Source of the DNA: Streptococcus intermedius SK54 = ATCC 27335
GTDB lineage: Bacteria > Bacillota > Bacilli > Lactobacillales > Streptococcaceae
DNA: 64,000 bases
Reading direction: 5' to 3'
Assembly (NCBI RefSeq): GCF_000413475.1
Contig: NZ_ATFK01000002.1
Location: 186,001 to 250,000 of the forward strand
The notes under the pieces are model-generated. The model was given only the letters and a program-made list of their open reading frames with translations, was not told the DNA's origin and did not search any database. The position numbers and the translations under genes were made by a program. Below are positions 10,307-19,316 of this stretch, in pieces. How positions within the stretch are numbered: the stretch's first letter is position 1; the number at the start of each line of letters is the position of its first letter.

Positions 10307-12622
10307 TTAGCTGAGGGCATCATCCATTGAGAGAACTTCGTGGAAGACACGTTGAGTCAATTCAGTTTTTTGTTCTTTAGTAAGGTATTTGGTATTGACA
10401 CAGTAACCTGAGATACGAACGATAACATCTTCACCATTCATAATCTTATCATAGACATCTTTCAAGTCCATAACGTTTAAGTTGACGTGCTGTCCTCCAT
10501 TTTCAAAGTAACCATCAAGAATCGTCACCAAGTTATCTACCTGTTCTTCACGAGTTTTACCAAGAGCACGAGGTGAAACTTGTGTAGTGAGAGAGATACC
10601 ATCTGCTGCATAGCCAAAGTCAAGGCTGGCTAGTGAGTTGAGGTTTTGCAACCAACCACCACGAGCTTTGTTAGATGGGTTCGCACCTGGTGAGAAGAAT
10701 TCTAATTTAGATAAGTTTACTGAACCATCTTCGTTGAGGTATACCCCTTTGTGGACCGGTGAGTTACCAGTTTGTTTAGAGTAGGCAACGTTCGAAGTGA
10801 TAGTGAGAAGTGATACAGTCGCTTCTGCATTCTTGTAAAGTCGATGGCTGCGAAGACGAGTAGTGTAAGCTTCAATCAACCATTCTGCCAATTCATTTGA
10901 ACGAGGATCGTCTTCACCCCAACGTGGGTATTCGCCAGTAGTTTCGTAGTCGTAGATATAACCATTTTCGTCACGGATTGGTTTGACTGTCGCATACTTA
11001 ATAGCTGACAATGTATCAACTGTATTGGCAAATCCACAGATACCAAATCCCATATTAGCACGTTGATGGGTTGGCAAGAAGGCCATTTGAACAGCTTCGT
11101 AGTTGTATTTATCTGTCATGTAGTGAATGATATTCAATGCATCTACGTAAGTATCTGTCAACCAATCGAGCGATTTTTCAAAGTTTGCCTTAACAGTATC
11201 AAAGTCAAGGACTTCATCACGAATAGGTTCGATGTCAAATACTTTGTAATCTTTGTGAACATCATCGTAACCACCGTTAAGACCTGTAAGAAGAGCTTTT
11301 AATACGTTTACACGAGCACCAAAGTATTGGATGTTATGGCGTTGTTCTTCATTTTCTGGGTCGAGCGGAGACACACAGCATGAGATACAGCTCATTTCAC
11401 CATATCCGTCTTTAGCCATTGTTGTTACACCTTCGTATTGGATAGAAGAGTGTTTGTGGCTCATGTGCATGCAGTAATGACGGAATGCATATGGTAATTT
11501 ATCTGTCCAAAGAACTGTTAAGTTTGGCTCTGGTGAGTTACCAATATTGTCAAGTGTATTCAAGAAACGGTAGTCCATTTTTGTTACACGGTGACGACCA
11601 TCATTTCCCATACCCGCCATAGACGTTGTGATGAAGGTTGGGTCACCTGAGTAGAGTTGATCGTATGCTTTTGTACGAGCAAATTTTACAGTACGAAGTT
11701 TCAAGACGAAATCATCAACAAATTCTTGGATTTCTGATTCAGTGTAAGTACCACGAGCCAAGTCACGTTCTGCATAAATGTCAAGAACGATAGGCACACG
11801 TCCAAGAGAAGTAGCAGCACCATTGATGACACGGCAGACAGCCATGAAGGCAATGTTAGTCCATTGGATAGCTTCTTTAACGTCAAAGGCAGGACGGCGA
11901 ACATCTACTCCGTAAAGGTCACCCAGGCGAACAACTTCTTTTAATGATTGGTATTGAAGATTGACTTCTTCACGAAGACGAATTGTTTCTTCATCAATAT
12001 CTGTCAAAGCATTCCAGTCTTCAACTTTTTCTGCCATCAAGTAATCTGCTCCGTAAAGTGCAAGACGAGCATAAACACCGATGATACGTCCGCGTGAGTA
12101 AGCATCTGGCAGACCTGTAACGGTATGCGCATGACGTGCACGACGAATATTGGTTGTATAAGCACGGAAAATACCATCATTTACAGTTGTCACGTATTTT
12201 GTGAAAATTTCATGCATTTTAGGATCAGGTTCATATCCATGTTCCTTCAAGGCAGTTTCTGCCATACGGATACCACCTTTTGGCATGAAATTCAACTTAA
12301 ACAATTCATCATTTTGGATACCATAAATCAATTCATTGTCTTTATCAATGTATCCTGCTGGAATATCAGCGATTGAAGTGGCACGTGTATCCATTGGGAA
12401 ACGTGTTTCTTCATAATGTGCTTTTGTATCTTCGATAATTTTTTTAATGTGAAGAGAGCGTTCAGTTGGTCCAGCTAAGAAACTTTCATCTCCATCATAA
12501 GGAGTGTAGTTTGCTTGTACAAAACGAGATACACTGGCTTTTTCTCGCCAATCATCGCCTTTGAAGCCTTCCCAAGCTTTATCAAAAATATCTTGTGCTT
12601 CGACAACAGTTTTAACAACCAT
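10307..12622 (-). CDS. pflB: Formate C-acetyltransferase (pyruvate formate-lyase)
   Basis: 771 aa glycyl-radical enzyme converting pyruvate and CoA to acetyl-CoA and formate during mixed-acid fermentation. [14 protein letters not shown] holds the adjacent catalytic cysteines, and [13 protein letters not shown] near the C terminus holds the radical Gly (SGY). The full length is normal. It needs an activase (PflA), which is not in the window. The promoter contains an overlapping cre-like site, fitting catabolite control. Confidence 0.97.
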   Translation of the reverse strand: MVVKTVVEAQDIFDKAWEGFKGDDWREKASVSRFVQANYTPYDGDESFLAGPTERSLHIKKIIEDTKAHYEETRFPMDTRATSIADIPAGYIDKDNELIYGIQNDELFKLNFMPKGGIRMAETALKEHGYEPDPKMHEIFTKYVTTVNDGIFRAYTTNIRRARHAHTVTGLPDAYSRGRIIGVYARLALYGADYLMAEKVEDWNALTDIDEETIRLREEVNLQYQSLKEVVRLGDLYGVDVRRPAFDVKEAIQWTNIAFMAVCRVINGAATSLGRVPIVLDIYAERDLARGTYTESEIQEFVDDFVLKLRTVKFARTKAYDQLYSGDPTFITTSMAGMGNDGRHRVTKMDYRFLNTLDNIGNSPEPNLTVLWTDKLPYAFRHYCMHMSHKHSSIQYEGVTTMAKDGYGEMSCISCCVSPLDPENEEQRHNIQYFGARVNVLKALLTGLNGGYDDVHKDYKVFDIEPIRDEVLDFDTVKANFEKSLDWLTDTYVDALNIIHYMTDKYNYEAVQMAFLPTHQRANMGFGICGFANTVDTLSAIKYATVKPIRDENGYIYDYETTGEYPRWGEDDPRSNELAEWLIEAYTTRLRSHRLYKNAEATVSLLTITSNVAYSKQTGNSPVHKGVYLNEDGSVNLSKLEFFSPGANPSNKARGGWLQNLNSLASLDFGYAADGISLTTQVSPRALGKTREEQVDNLVTILDGYFENGGQHVNLNVMDLKDVYDKIMNGEDVIVRISGYCVNTKYLTKEQKTELTQRVFHEVLSMDDALS

Positions 12623-12676
12623 GTTTTTTCCTCTTGAATCTTTCTAGTAACACAAAACTGTTACATTTATAAAATC

Positions 12677-12705
12677 AGTATAGCATATAGTAATCGTTTA
12701 CACAA
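12677..12705 (-). promoter_or_regulatory. pflB promoter with overlapping cre-like operator
   Basis: On the minus strand TTGTGT (12705-12700), a 17-bp spacer and TATACT (12682-12677). The spacer contains TGTAAACGATTACT (12702-12689), matching the CcpA cre pattern at all but the final position. CcpA binding there would compete with RNA polymerase. Confidence 0.65.
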
Positions 12706-12746
12706 ACGAAATATAATAATAAAAGCACTTTCTTTTATAATACAGA

Positions 12747-12776
12747 TTGACAAAAGTTGTATAACTGTGTTATAAT
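12747..12776 (+). promoter_or_regulatory. Strong promoter of the dinB leader
   Basis: Consensus TTGACA (12747-12752) and TATAAT (12771-12776) separated by 18 bp, about 180 bp before dinB. Confidence 0.7.
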
Positions 12777-12852
12777 TTTGAAAGATTAGATGAAAATAGG
12801 AAAAGAGTTTAATAAACTTAGATAGTTTACAAAGTCAAGGGAGAAGTTGATC

Positions 12853-12909
12853 ATGGGAAAAGTAAAACTATTACAGGTTTTGATTTCCTGTGGTTTACCT
12901 TGTATGTAA
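12853..12909 (+). CDS. 18-codon small ORF in the dinB leader
   Basis: Encodes MGKVKLLQVLISCGLPCM. It has an excellent Shine-Dalgarno site AAGGGAG (12837-12843) nine bases before the ATG and lies downstream of a near-perfect promoter, on the leader of dinB. The peptide is basic at the N terminus and then hydrophobic, with two Cys in CGLPC. It could be a leader peptide that tunes dinB, a small membrane peptide or a secreted signal; I do not recognise it. Coding status rests only on signals and context. Confidence 0.4.
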   Translation: MGKVKLLQVLISCGLPCM

Positions 12910-12953
12910 TAGCTGCTTTTTTATTTATACTTTAATACTTTGTAGGAGAATAA

Positions 12954-14018
12954 ATGTTAATTTTTCCGCTCAACAATGATACGTCTCGGAAAATTATTCA
13001 CATTGATATGGATGCTTTTTTTGCTTCCGTAGAAGAAAGAGACAACCCAGACCTAAAAGGAAAACCTGTCATCATAGGGAGAGACCCTCGTTTGACTGGT
13101 GGACGGGGTGTTGTCTCGACTTGCAATTATGAAGCGCGAAAGTTCGGTGTACATTCAGCAATGAGTTCTAAAGAAGCATACGAACGCTGTCCGCAGGCGA
13201 TTTTCATTTCGGGAAATTATGAAAAATATCAAGCTGTCAGTCAAGAAATTCGAGACATTTTTAAACGGTATACAGATGTGATTGAGCCCCTCAGTATTGA
13301 TGAAGCTTATCTAGACGTGACAAAAAATAAATTGGGTATAAAATCTGCTGTCAAGATAGCCAAGCTAATCCAGCACGAGATATGGACAGAACTTCATTTA
13401 ACAAGTTCTGCGGGTGTTTCCTATAACAAATTTTTAGCAAAAATGGCTAGTGATTATAAAAAACCTCATGGTTTGACAGTTGTTTTGCCCGAAGAAGCAG
13501 AATCCTTCCTTTCTCCAATGGATGTAAGTGAATTTTATGGTGTTGGGAAGAAGACAGTGGCGAAGCTGCATGATATGGGTGTTTATACGGGAGAAGATTT
13601 GTTGAAAATTTCTGAGATGACCTTGATTGATTTGTTTGGGCGGTTTGGTTTTGACCTTTACCGCAAGGCAAGAGGCATCAGTAATTCACCAGTGAAAGTC
13701 AATCGTATTCGTAAGTCTATTGGTAAGGAAAGGACTTACGGAAAATTACTATATGACGAAGACGACATAAAAAAGGAATTGACACTTTTATCGCAAAAGG
13801 TTGCTCGTAGTTTAAAAAAACATGAAAAGTCTGGGAAGACGATTGTCCTGAAGATTCGTTATGCGGATTTCTCGACGTTGACAAAGAGGCAAAGTTTAAT
13901 GACTAGGACGCAAGATGCAGAGCAGATTGAGCGCATTGCCCATGAAATTTATGATAGCTTAGATGAACAAGTAAGTGGTGTGCGACTTTTAGGTGTGACA
14001 GTGACAGGATTTGGGTAA
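12954..14018 (+). CDS. dinB: DNA polymerase IV (Y family)
   Basis: 354 aa translesion polymerase. [19 protein letters not shown] and [12 protein letters not shown] carry the metal-binding acidic residues of Y-family polymerases; [15 protein letters not shown] is the helix-hairpin-helix of the thumb, and the little-finger domain follows. TAGGAG precedes the ATG by six bases. The length is slightly above E. coli DinB. It is divergent from pflB and has its own promoter, with a small ORF in between. Confidence 0.95.
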   Translation: MLIFPLNNDTSRKIIHIDMDAFFASVEERDNPDLKGKPVIIGRDPRLTGGRGVVSTCNYEARKFGVHSAMSSKEAYERCPQAIFISGNYEKYQAVSQEIRDIFKRYTDVIEPLSIDEAYLDVTKNKLGIKSAVKIAKLIQHEIWTELHLTSSAGVSYNKFLAKMASDYKKPHGLTVVLPEEAESFLSPMDVSEFYGVGKKTVAKLHDMGVYTGEDLLKISEMTLIDLFGRFGFDLYRKARGISNSPVKVNRIRKSIGKERTYGKLLYDEDDIKKELTLLSQKVARSLKKHEKSGKTIVLKIRYADFSTLTKRQSLMTRTQDAEQIERIAHEIYDSLDEQVSGVRLLGVTVTGFG

Positions 14019-14024
14019 GAATGT

Positions 14025-14061
14025 AAAAGAGTCTGAGATAAACATATCTCAGACTCTTTTA
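14025..14061 (+). terminator. Terminator after dinB
   Basis: AAAAGAGTCTGAGAT pairs perfectly with ATCTCAGACTCTTTT around a six-base loop. Confidence 0.9.
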
Positions 14062-14232
14062 TGTAAAGATAATCCTTCATGATGCAGTCTTTATTTGGTG
14101 TACTCAAAGCAGGTCAATAGGGCTGACCTAGCAAGCATCAAAGATGGCTTAATGCGTTTTTTAGTTCAAACATAGAAATTAGAGAGTGAGGGGGGTCAGC
14201 TTTGCGAGCTGGCAATTTCTATTCATTCGATT

Positions 14233-16587
14233 TTAGTTGCCAAAGATACTGTGGATATCTTCTTCAGTCAGTCCGATCATAGGATTTATTTTCGAAAAAT
14301 TTTCTTCAGTCAAGACATAGTCTTCCACGCTTGTTTTCAAATCATCCATAGAAGTGTGCATTATTTTTTCATCTGTTGGTAGATTTGCAAAACGTTGAAG
14401 GAGATAGGTTTTACGTGTTGTCCCAGTATTTTGGACAGCAAAGGCAAAGGCAGACTTTTCCCCAAGAAGAATCAATTTGCTCTTGGCGCGGGTGATAGCA
14501 GTATAGATAAGATTGCGTTGCAGCATGCGGTGGCTGCTAGACGTAATCGGTAAAATGACGACTGGAAATTCACTGCCCTGAGATTTGTGGATACTCATAG
14601 CGTATGCCAGACGAATCTTGTACCATTCACTGCGTTGATAAACAATCTCATTGCCGTCGAAATTGATAGTCAGTTCATCTTGCTTGGAATCAGCATATTT
14701 TGCTGGTAGTAAATCGGTGATATAACCCAAATCACCGTTGAACACATTGCTTTCAGCATCGTTGACGAGATGAATAACCCGATCACCTTGTCGGTATTGA
14801 CCATCAGTAGCTTCAAAGATAAGTTGTTCTTTTACAACAGGATTGATCAGATCTTGCATGAGTTGATTGATGTGGTCAATTCCTGCTTGTCCACGGTACA
14901 TAGGAGCAAGTACTTGTACATCTTGAGCTGGAATACCACTACGGATAGCGACTTCCACAATGCGTTCAATCATCTGTGGAATCTGCTCGCTACGAACTTC
15001 AAAATAAGAACGATCTGCTTTTTTTTCAATGAAATCAATTGGCAGAGTGCCTTTTTGAATCTGACTAGCTAAGGTAACGATCGTGGAATCTTCGCCCTGC
15101 CGATAAATTTTTTCTAATTTGGTCTGTGGAAGGAGGGGGATTTTCAGCAAATCTGCTAACACTTGTCCAGGACTGACAGAGGGTAGCTGGTCGGCATCTC
15201 CGACAATGAGTAGCTTGCTATTGGAAGAGATATTGCTGAGTAGTTGATTGGCTAACCAAGTATCTACCATTGAAAATTCGTCCACAATAATAAAATCTGC
15301 GTCCAAATAATCGTCTAAATGACTGGTGTCATCGTCTCCTGTCATGCCTAAATGCCGATGAATCGTCGCACTTGGCAGTCCTGTTAATTCATTCATGCGT
15401 CTAGCAGCACGCCCAGTTGGAGCGGCTAAAAGGATAGGTAAATCTTGAGATTTGTGTAAATCCAGACCATGTAGCAGCGCGTAGACAGCAATAATTCCAT
15501 TGATAACAGTCGTTTTTCCAGTTCCAGGACCACCTGTTAAGATGAAAATTTTATGCTGGATAGCATCGCAAATAGCTTGCTTCTGAATCGCATCGTAAGA
15601 AATAGCAAATTTTTCTTCGATTTGAGCAAGCGCAGCTTCGATGTTTTCTGGTTCATATTTATTTTGATTTCCCTTCTCCAGAATGCGTAAGAGATTGTTG
15701 CAAATTCTTTCTTCAGCAAAAAAGAGACTGTTTTCAAAAATCTTCGTATCGACATGTTGGACTTTATCTTCTTCAATCAAATGAGCTAGCTCATTTGCAA
15801 CGGAATTTGGATCTAGTTCGATCTGTCGGGAGCTTTCCAGAAGTTCAATGGTGTGTTCCAGAAGCTCTTTTGCTTCAAGATAGGTGTCGCCTTTTTCCAT
15901 GGACTGGGTTAGAAGTGTGTGGAGTAATCCTGCACGGAAGCGCTCTGGAGCAGTACTTTCAATTCCTAAGCTTTGCGCCAGTTGGTCGGCAATTTTAAAT
16001 CCTATTCCTTGAATATCTTCCACTAATTGATAAGGATAGTGTTCGACAATTTCGAGAGTCTCTTCTTTGTAAAAATCTTGAATCTGAAAGGCAAGTTTAT
16101 TTGAAATGCCGTACTCAGATAGCTTTGCAAGGACTCGCTCGGTACCGTAGTTCTGTCTTAATTTCATAATAAAGGCTTCGCGATTTTTAGCAGAAAGGCC
16201 TACAATATCATGTAATTTTTCGGGTTCTGCCAAGACCTTATCAATCGTGTTATCGCCGTAGAGATCCACAATTTTTTGTGCTGTTTTTACACCGATTCCT
16301 TTAAAATGGTCGCTTGAAAAATATTTGACCAAGCCTTTGCTGGTTGGTTTAGCACGCTCATAGCGTATTAGTTTGAGCTGTTCACCATATTTAGGGTGTT
16401 GCACGAGATTTCCCCAGAAGGTATAGTCTTCCCCCTCTATAATATCTGCCATAGTGCCGGTGACAATAATCTCAAAATCATCAAAATCCGCATCGGTGTC
16501 GTCAATATTTAGCAACAGAATCCGGAAAAAACTGCTGGGATTTTCAAAGATAATGCGTTCGATGGTACCTGAAAAGTAAAATTCCAT
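14233..16587 (-). CDS. recD2: ATP-dependent RecD2-type DNA helicase
   Basis: 784 aa 5'-3' superfamily 1B helicase of the RecD2/YrrC type, found without RecBC. An N-terminal OB-like part, tandem helix-hairpin-helix motifs (FKGIGVKTAQKIVDLYG, DIQGIGFKIADQLA), Walker A GGPGTGKTT near residue 355, Walker B VDEFSMVD, then motif III GDADQLPSV and C-terminal AMSIHKSQGSEF. Known family members act in replication fork repair and mismatch repair. Confidence 0.93.
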   Translation of the reverse strand: MEFYFSGTIERIIFENPSSFFRILLLNIDDTDADFDDFEIIVTGTMADIIEGEDYTFWGNLVQHPKYGEQLKLIRYERAKPTSKGLVKYFSSDHFKGIGVKTAQKIVDLYGDNTIDKVLAEPEKLHDIVGLSAKNREAFIMKLRQNYGTERVLAKLSEYGISNKLAFQIQDFYKEETLEIVEHYPYQLVEDIQGIGFKIADQLAQSLGIESTAPERFRAGLLHTLLTQSMEKGDTYLEAKELLEHTIELLESSRQIELDPNSVANELAHLIEEDKVQHVDTKIFENSLFFAEERICNNLLRILEKGNQNKYEPENIEAALAQIEEKFAISYDAIQKQAICDAIQHKIFILTGGPGTGKTTVINGIIAVYALLHGLDLHKSQDLPILLAAPTGRAARRMNELTGLPSATIHRHLGMTGDDDTSHLDDYLDADFIIVDEFSMVDTWLANQLLSNISSNSKLLIVGDADQLPSVSPGQVLADLLKIPLLPQTKLEKIYRQGEDSTIVTLASQIQKGTLPIDFIEKKADRSYFEVRSEQIPQMIERIVEVAIRSGIPAQDVQVLAPMYRGQAGIDHINQLMQDLINPVVKEQLIFEATDGQYRQGDRVIHLVNDAESNVFNGDLGYITDLLPAKYADSKQDELTINFDGNEIVYQRSEWYKIRLAYAMSIHKSQGSEFPVVILPITSSSHRMLQRNLIYTAITRAKSKLILLGEKSAFAFAVQNTGTTRKTYLLQRFANLPTDEKIMHTSMDDLKTSVEDYVLTEENFSKINPMIGLTEEDIHSIFGN

Positions 16588-16757
16588 AATTTTCCTGTTT
16601 AATACTAAAAGAATGGGAATGGGACAAACGTCAGTATTTCGTAAGAAGTCACTTTTGTCGTCCCGCCTTTACATAAGCAACTAGCTTATCCTTTCTTGCT
16701 TGACAAGGAGCTAGAATGATTAGCCAACCGTTGTGATTTGTCATCAGAAAGATATGG

Positions 16758-16788
16758 TAAAAGCCTGGAAACGGATGTTCCAGACTCA
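16758..16788 (-). terminator. Terminator after lepB
   Basis: On the minus strand GTCTGGAA pairs with TTCCAGGC and is followed by TTTT. Confidence 0.6.
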
Positions 16789-16812
16789 AATAATCAAAGT
16801 AAAATTCCTTGA

Positions 16813-17427
16813 CTAGAAAGTGCCAATTCTATTCAAAGGCCAGAAGCGGAATTTTGCTTCACCTTGAAGTTGACTAGCTTTAAACGTTCCTACCTGACGG
16901 CTATCTTTTGAAACGAGACGATCATCTCCTAGAAGCAGGTATTCACCTTTTGGAACTTCAATGGTGAAGTTAGTGTTGCCATTGGCATCTTGCGTAAAGG
17001 ACTTGGCTTTATCTGCTAAAGATTGGAAATAACTATTATAAGAATAGGTTGACTGCAATTTATCTTCTTTGAATCTTGTTATATAGTTTTTAAGGTAGGG
17101 TTCATTAGTCTTTTTACCATTTACATAAAGCTGGTCATTTTCGTAACGGATAGTGTCTCCGGGAAGACCGATAACACGCTTGACAATTTGCTTGGTTTTC
17201 CCATCCTCGTCTTTTTCGCTTGCAACGACAATATCAAAGCGATTCACAGGGAGGTGTTTGACCACAAATAAATATTCTCCGTTTGCTAAAGTCGGATCCA
17301 TTGAATGACCATCTACCTTAACAGGAACCCAGAAAAAGGCGCGTGATAAGAATAGAATCGCCATAAAGAGGATAAAAAATCCCCATTCTTTCATAAATTT
17401 TGAAAAAGTAGTTGATTTTGCTTGCAT
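16813..17427 (-). CDS. lepB: Signal peptidase I
   Basis: 204 aa membrane-anchored serine protease that cleaves Sec signal peptides. One N-terminal helix (about 14-34) precedes the catalytic Ser of GHSMDPTL (residue 42); the catalytic Lys is K83 in KRVIGLPGD. GDDRLVSKDSRQVG is the C-terminal box. It lies 3 bp after rnhC, an arrangement I recall from other streptococci. Among its substrates could be the GH16 glucanase and bacteriocin precursor in this window. Confidence 0.95.
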   Translation of the reverse strand: MQAKSTTFSKFMKEWGFFILFMAILFLSRAFFWVPVKVDGHSMDPTLANGEYLFVVKHLPVNRFDIVVASEKDEDGKTKQIVKRVIGLPGDTIRYENDQLYVNGKKTNEPYLKNYITRFKEDKLQSTYSYNSYFQSLADKAKSFTQDANGNTNFTIEVPKGEYLLLGDDRLVSKDSRQVGTFKASQLQGEAKFRFWPLNRIGTF

Positions 17428-17430
17428 AAC

Positions 17431-18321
17431 TTACCTTTCTAGAAGTTTTTTGGCTTTTTCAGTATTTTTAAAATGTAGTTTTGCGCTCGCTTCCAAACTC
17501 TTCATACCGTAGGTTTGAAGAAGCTGACTTGCGATTTTATCGGACTTTACTCCTGCTCCACTAGGTAATTCGTAGCCGAGCTCTTGACTTAAATTTTCAA
17601 GATTTTCTAAAAATAAGTCGCGTGCGATCATAGAACTGACTGCTACCGCTAGGTATTTGCCTTCGGCTTTTTCTTCTAACGTAATAGGGTTTGGAAAATG
17701 ATTGCTTTCTCGCTGGAGATATTTTTGATAATTTTTGTCGCTGGTGAAAGCATCAATAACGATTTTTTGAGGCTGTACTCCTGTTTGTAGTAACAGATAA
17801 ATCGCTTGATTGTGGAGAGCAACCTTGACAGAAACTGCGTTATAGCCAGCAGCAATGACTTGATTGTATTTTTTTGGAGACAGTAACAGAGCTTGGTGCT
17901 GAATCTTTTCCTTTAACAAGGGAACGATTTGCCTGATTTTCTGGTCTGTCAGGCTTTTAGAGTCATCAACTCCCAGCTTTCGTAGAAAACTATGCTGTTC
18001 TGTTGTGACAAAAGATGCCACAACAGCAAGTCCGCCGAAATAAGAGCCATTGCCGACTTCATCTGTCCCGATAAGAGGACAATTTTGCTGAGGAGCTGTC
18101 GTTTCTTCTCTGGAAGCCTGATAGCCAAAAAATTGTGCTGCCTGTTCTGCTTTTTCTCCTTGGAAGAGGACTTTTCCTGAAGTATAGATGGAGGCAGTTG
18201 CCTTATCAAGCTTAAAAAGGTAACGAATATAAGGATTTTTACTAGAAACAAGCTGTGCCTGGTATTGGGCAACAAAATTTTGAATTTGTTTCTCACTGGG
18301 TTGTAAAGTAATACTTTCCAT
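17431..18321 (-). CDS. rnhC: Ribonuclease HIII
   Basis: 296 aa. [15 protein letters not shown] (residues 83-97) is the RNase HIII active-site motif with DEVGNG; the N-terminal substrate-binding extension of about 80 residues separates it from RNase HII. It removes RNA from RNA-DNA hybrids. Co-transcribed with lepB. The start is divergent from zapA, with only 85 bp between. Confidence 0.95.
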   Translation of the reverse strand: MESITLQPSEKQIQNFVAQYQAQLVSSKNPYIRYLFKLDKATASIYTSGKVLFQGEKAEQAAQFFGYQASREETTAPQQNCPLIGTDEVGNGSYFGGLAVVASFVTTEQHSFLRKLGVDDSKSLTDQKIRQIVPLLKEKIQHQALLLSPKKYNQVIAAGYNAVSVKVALHNQAIYLLLQTGVQPQKIVIDAFTSDKNYQKYLQRESNHFPNPITLEEKAEGKYLAVAVSSMIARDLFLENLENLSQELGYELPSGAGVKSDKIASQLLQTYGMKSLEASAKLHFKNTEKAKKLLER

Positions 18322-18361
18322 ATTGTTATTGTACCATAAAAGTGATAAATTTCTTTAAAAA

Positions 18362-18390
18362 CTGACAAAATAGCTTCCTTTTGGTATAAT
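18362..18390 (+). promoter_or_regulatory. zapA promoter
   Basis: CTGACA (18362-18367), 17-bp spacer, TATAAT (18385-18390), 16 bp before the zapA ATG. Confidence 0.65.
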
Positions 18391-18406
18391 ATTTTGAGGT
18401 GATTTT

Positions 18407-18712
18407 ATGGCAAACTTAAATCGATACAAATTTATTTTCGGAAAGAAAAGCGTAACCTTAACAACAGAACACGATAATTTATTCATGGAAGAGGTCGAAA
18501 AGGTTGCGACAGAAAAATATCACGCAATTAAAGAAAAGATGCCGATGGCTGATGATGAAACACTAGCTATTTTACTGGCAATCAATAGCTTAGCGACACA
18601 ATTGTCACGTGAAATTGAGTTTGATGACAAGGAGCAAGAGCTGGAAGAACTTCGTAAGAAAGTGCTAGAAGCCAACAAGCAAAAAGTTAGTGAACAAGAG
18701 GAAACTGTATGA
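18407..18712 (+). CDS. zapA: Cell division protein ZapA
   Basis: 101 aa. An N-terminal globular part (NRYKFIFGKKSVTLTTEHDN) is followed by a long predicted coiled coil from residue 70. Size, composition and the rnhC/zapA/cvpA/mutS2 order fit ZapA, which stabilises FtsZ bundles at midcell. GAGGTGA lies 6-12 bases before the ATG. The stop overlaps the cvpA start (ATGA). Confidence 0.85.
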   Translation: MANLNRYKFIFGKKSVTLTTEHDNLFMEEVEKVATEKYHAIKEKMPMADDETLAILLAINSLATQLSREIEFDDKEQELEELRKKVLEANKQKVSEQEETV

Positions 18713-19257
18713 TTTCGTTAGTGATTTTGCTAATTTTAGCTTGGAGTTTTTACATTGGCTACTCACGCGGAATTGTATTACAAACTTATTATACTATTTC
18801 GGCGATCGTTTCAGCTATTATCGCAGGGCTACTATACCAATCTTTAGGTGAACAAATCAATCTTTTGGTACCTTATGCGAGTGCTCAGGAAGGGACATTT
18901 ACGTATTTTTTCCCAAGTAGCCAATTGTTCCAGTTGGACAAGGTATTTTATGCTGGTCTGGCTTATCTCGTAATTTATACGATTGTGTATAGTGTAGCTC
19001 GTTTTATTGGAATTTTTATCCACTTGGTTCCAAATAAAAAAGCTAACGAGCGTTGGTACAATGTTGCTAGTGGTGTTTTAGCTCTTTGTGTTACCTTGTT
19101 TGGGATTCAAATGTTCCTAACCGTTTTGGCGACGATTCCCTTGCCAGTTGTTCAAAATCATCTCAATACAAGTAGTATAGCTCGTTTTATTATTAGTCAC
19201 ACACCGATTACTTCAGGAGTGTTAAAACAACTCTGGGTGACCAAAATCATTGGATAA
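18709..19257 (+). CDS. cvpA: CvpA family membrane protein
   Basis: 182 aa with four predicted membrane helices (about 1-20, 24-45, 80-100, 118-142), matching the CvpA/colicin V production family. The biochemical role of the family is unclear; Gram-positive members commonly sit between zapA and mutS2 as here. Translation is coupled to zapA. Confidence 0.85.
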   Translation: MISLVILLILAWSFYIGYSRGIVLQTYYTISAIVSAIIAGLLYQSLGEQINLLVPYASAQEGTFTYFFPSSQLFQLDKVFYAGLAYLVIYTIVYSVARFIGIFIHLVPNKKANERWYNVASGVLALCVTLFGIQMFLTVLATIPLPVVQNHLNTSSIARFIISHTPITSGVLKQLWVTKIIG

Positions 19258-19263
19258 TACAAA

Positions 19264-19297
19264 GACTCAGTTGGTGGTGCTAGCTGAGTTTCTTTTT
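19264..19297 (+). terminator. Hairpin between cvpA and mutS2
   Basis: ACTCAG pairs with CTGAGT, extended by wobble pairs, and is followed by TTCTTTTT. It may be partial because mutS2 has no obvious promoter of its own. Confidence 0.6.
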
Positions 19298-19316
19298 CAT
19301 CGGGAAAGATAAGCAT

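Noticed and set aside
14062-14232. Inverted AGAAATT...AATTTCT segment with GTCAGC/GCTGGC between dinB and recD2
   Set aside because: The pairing is imperfect and there is no second copy in the window, so a named repeat or terminator cannot be supported.
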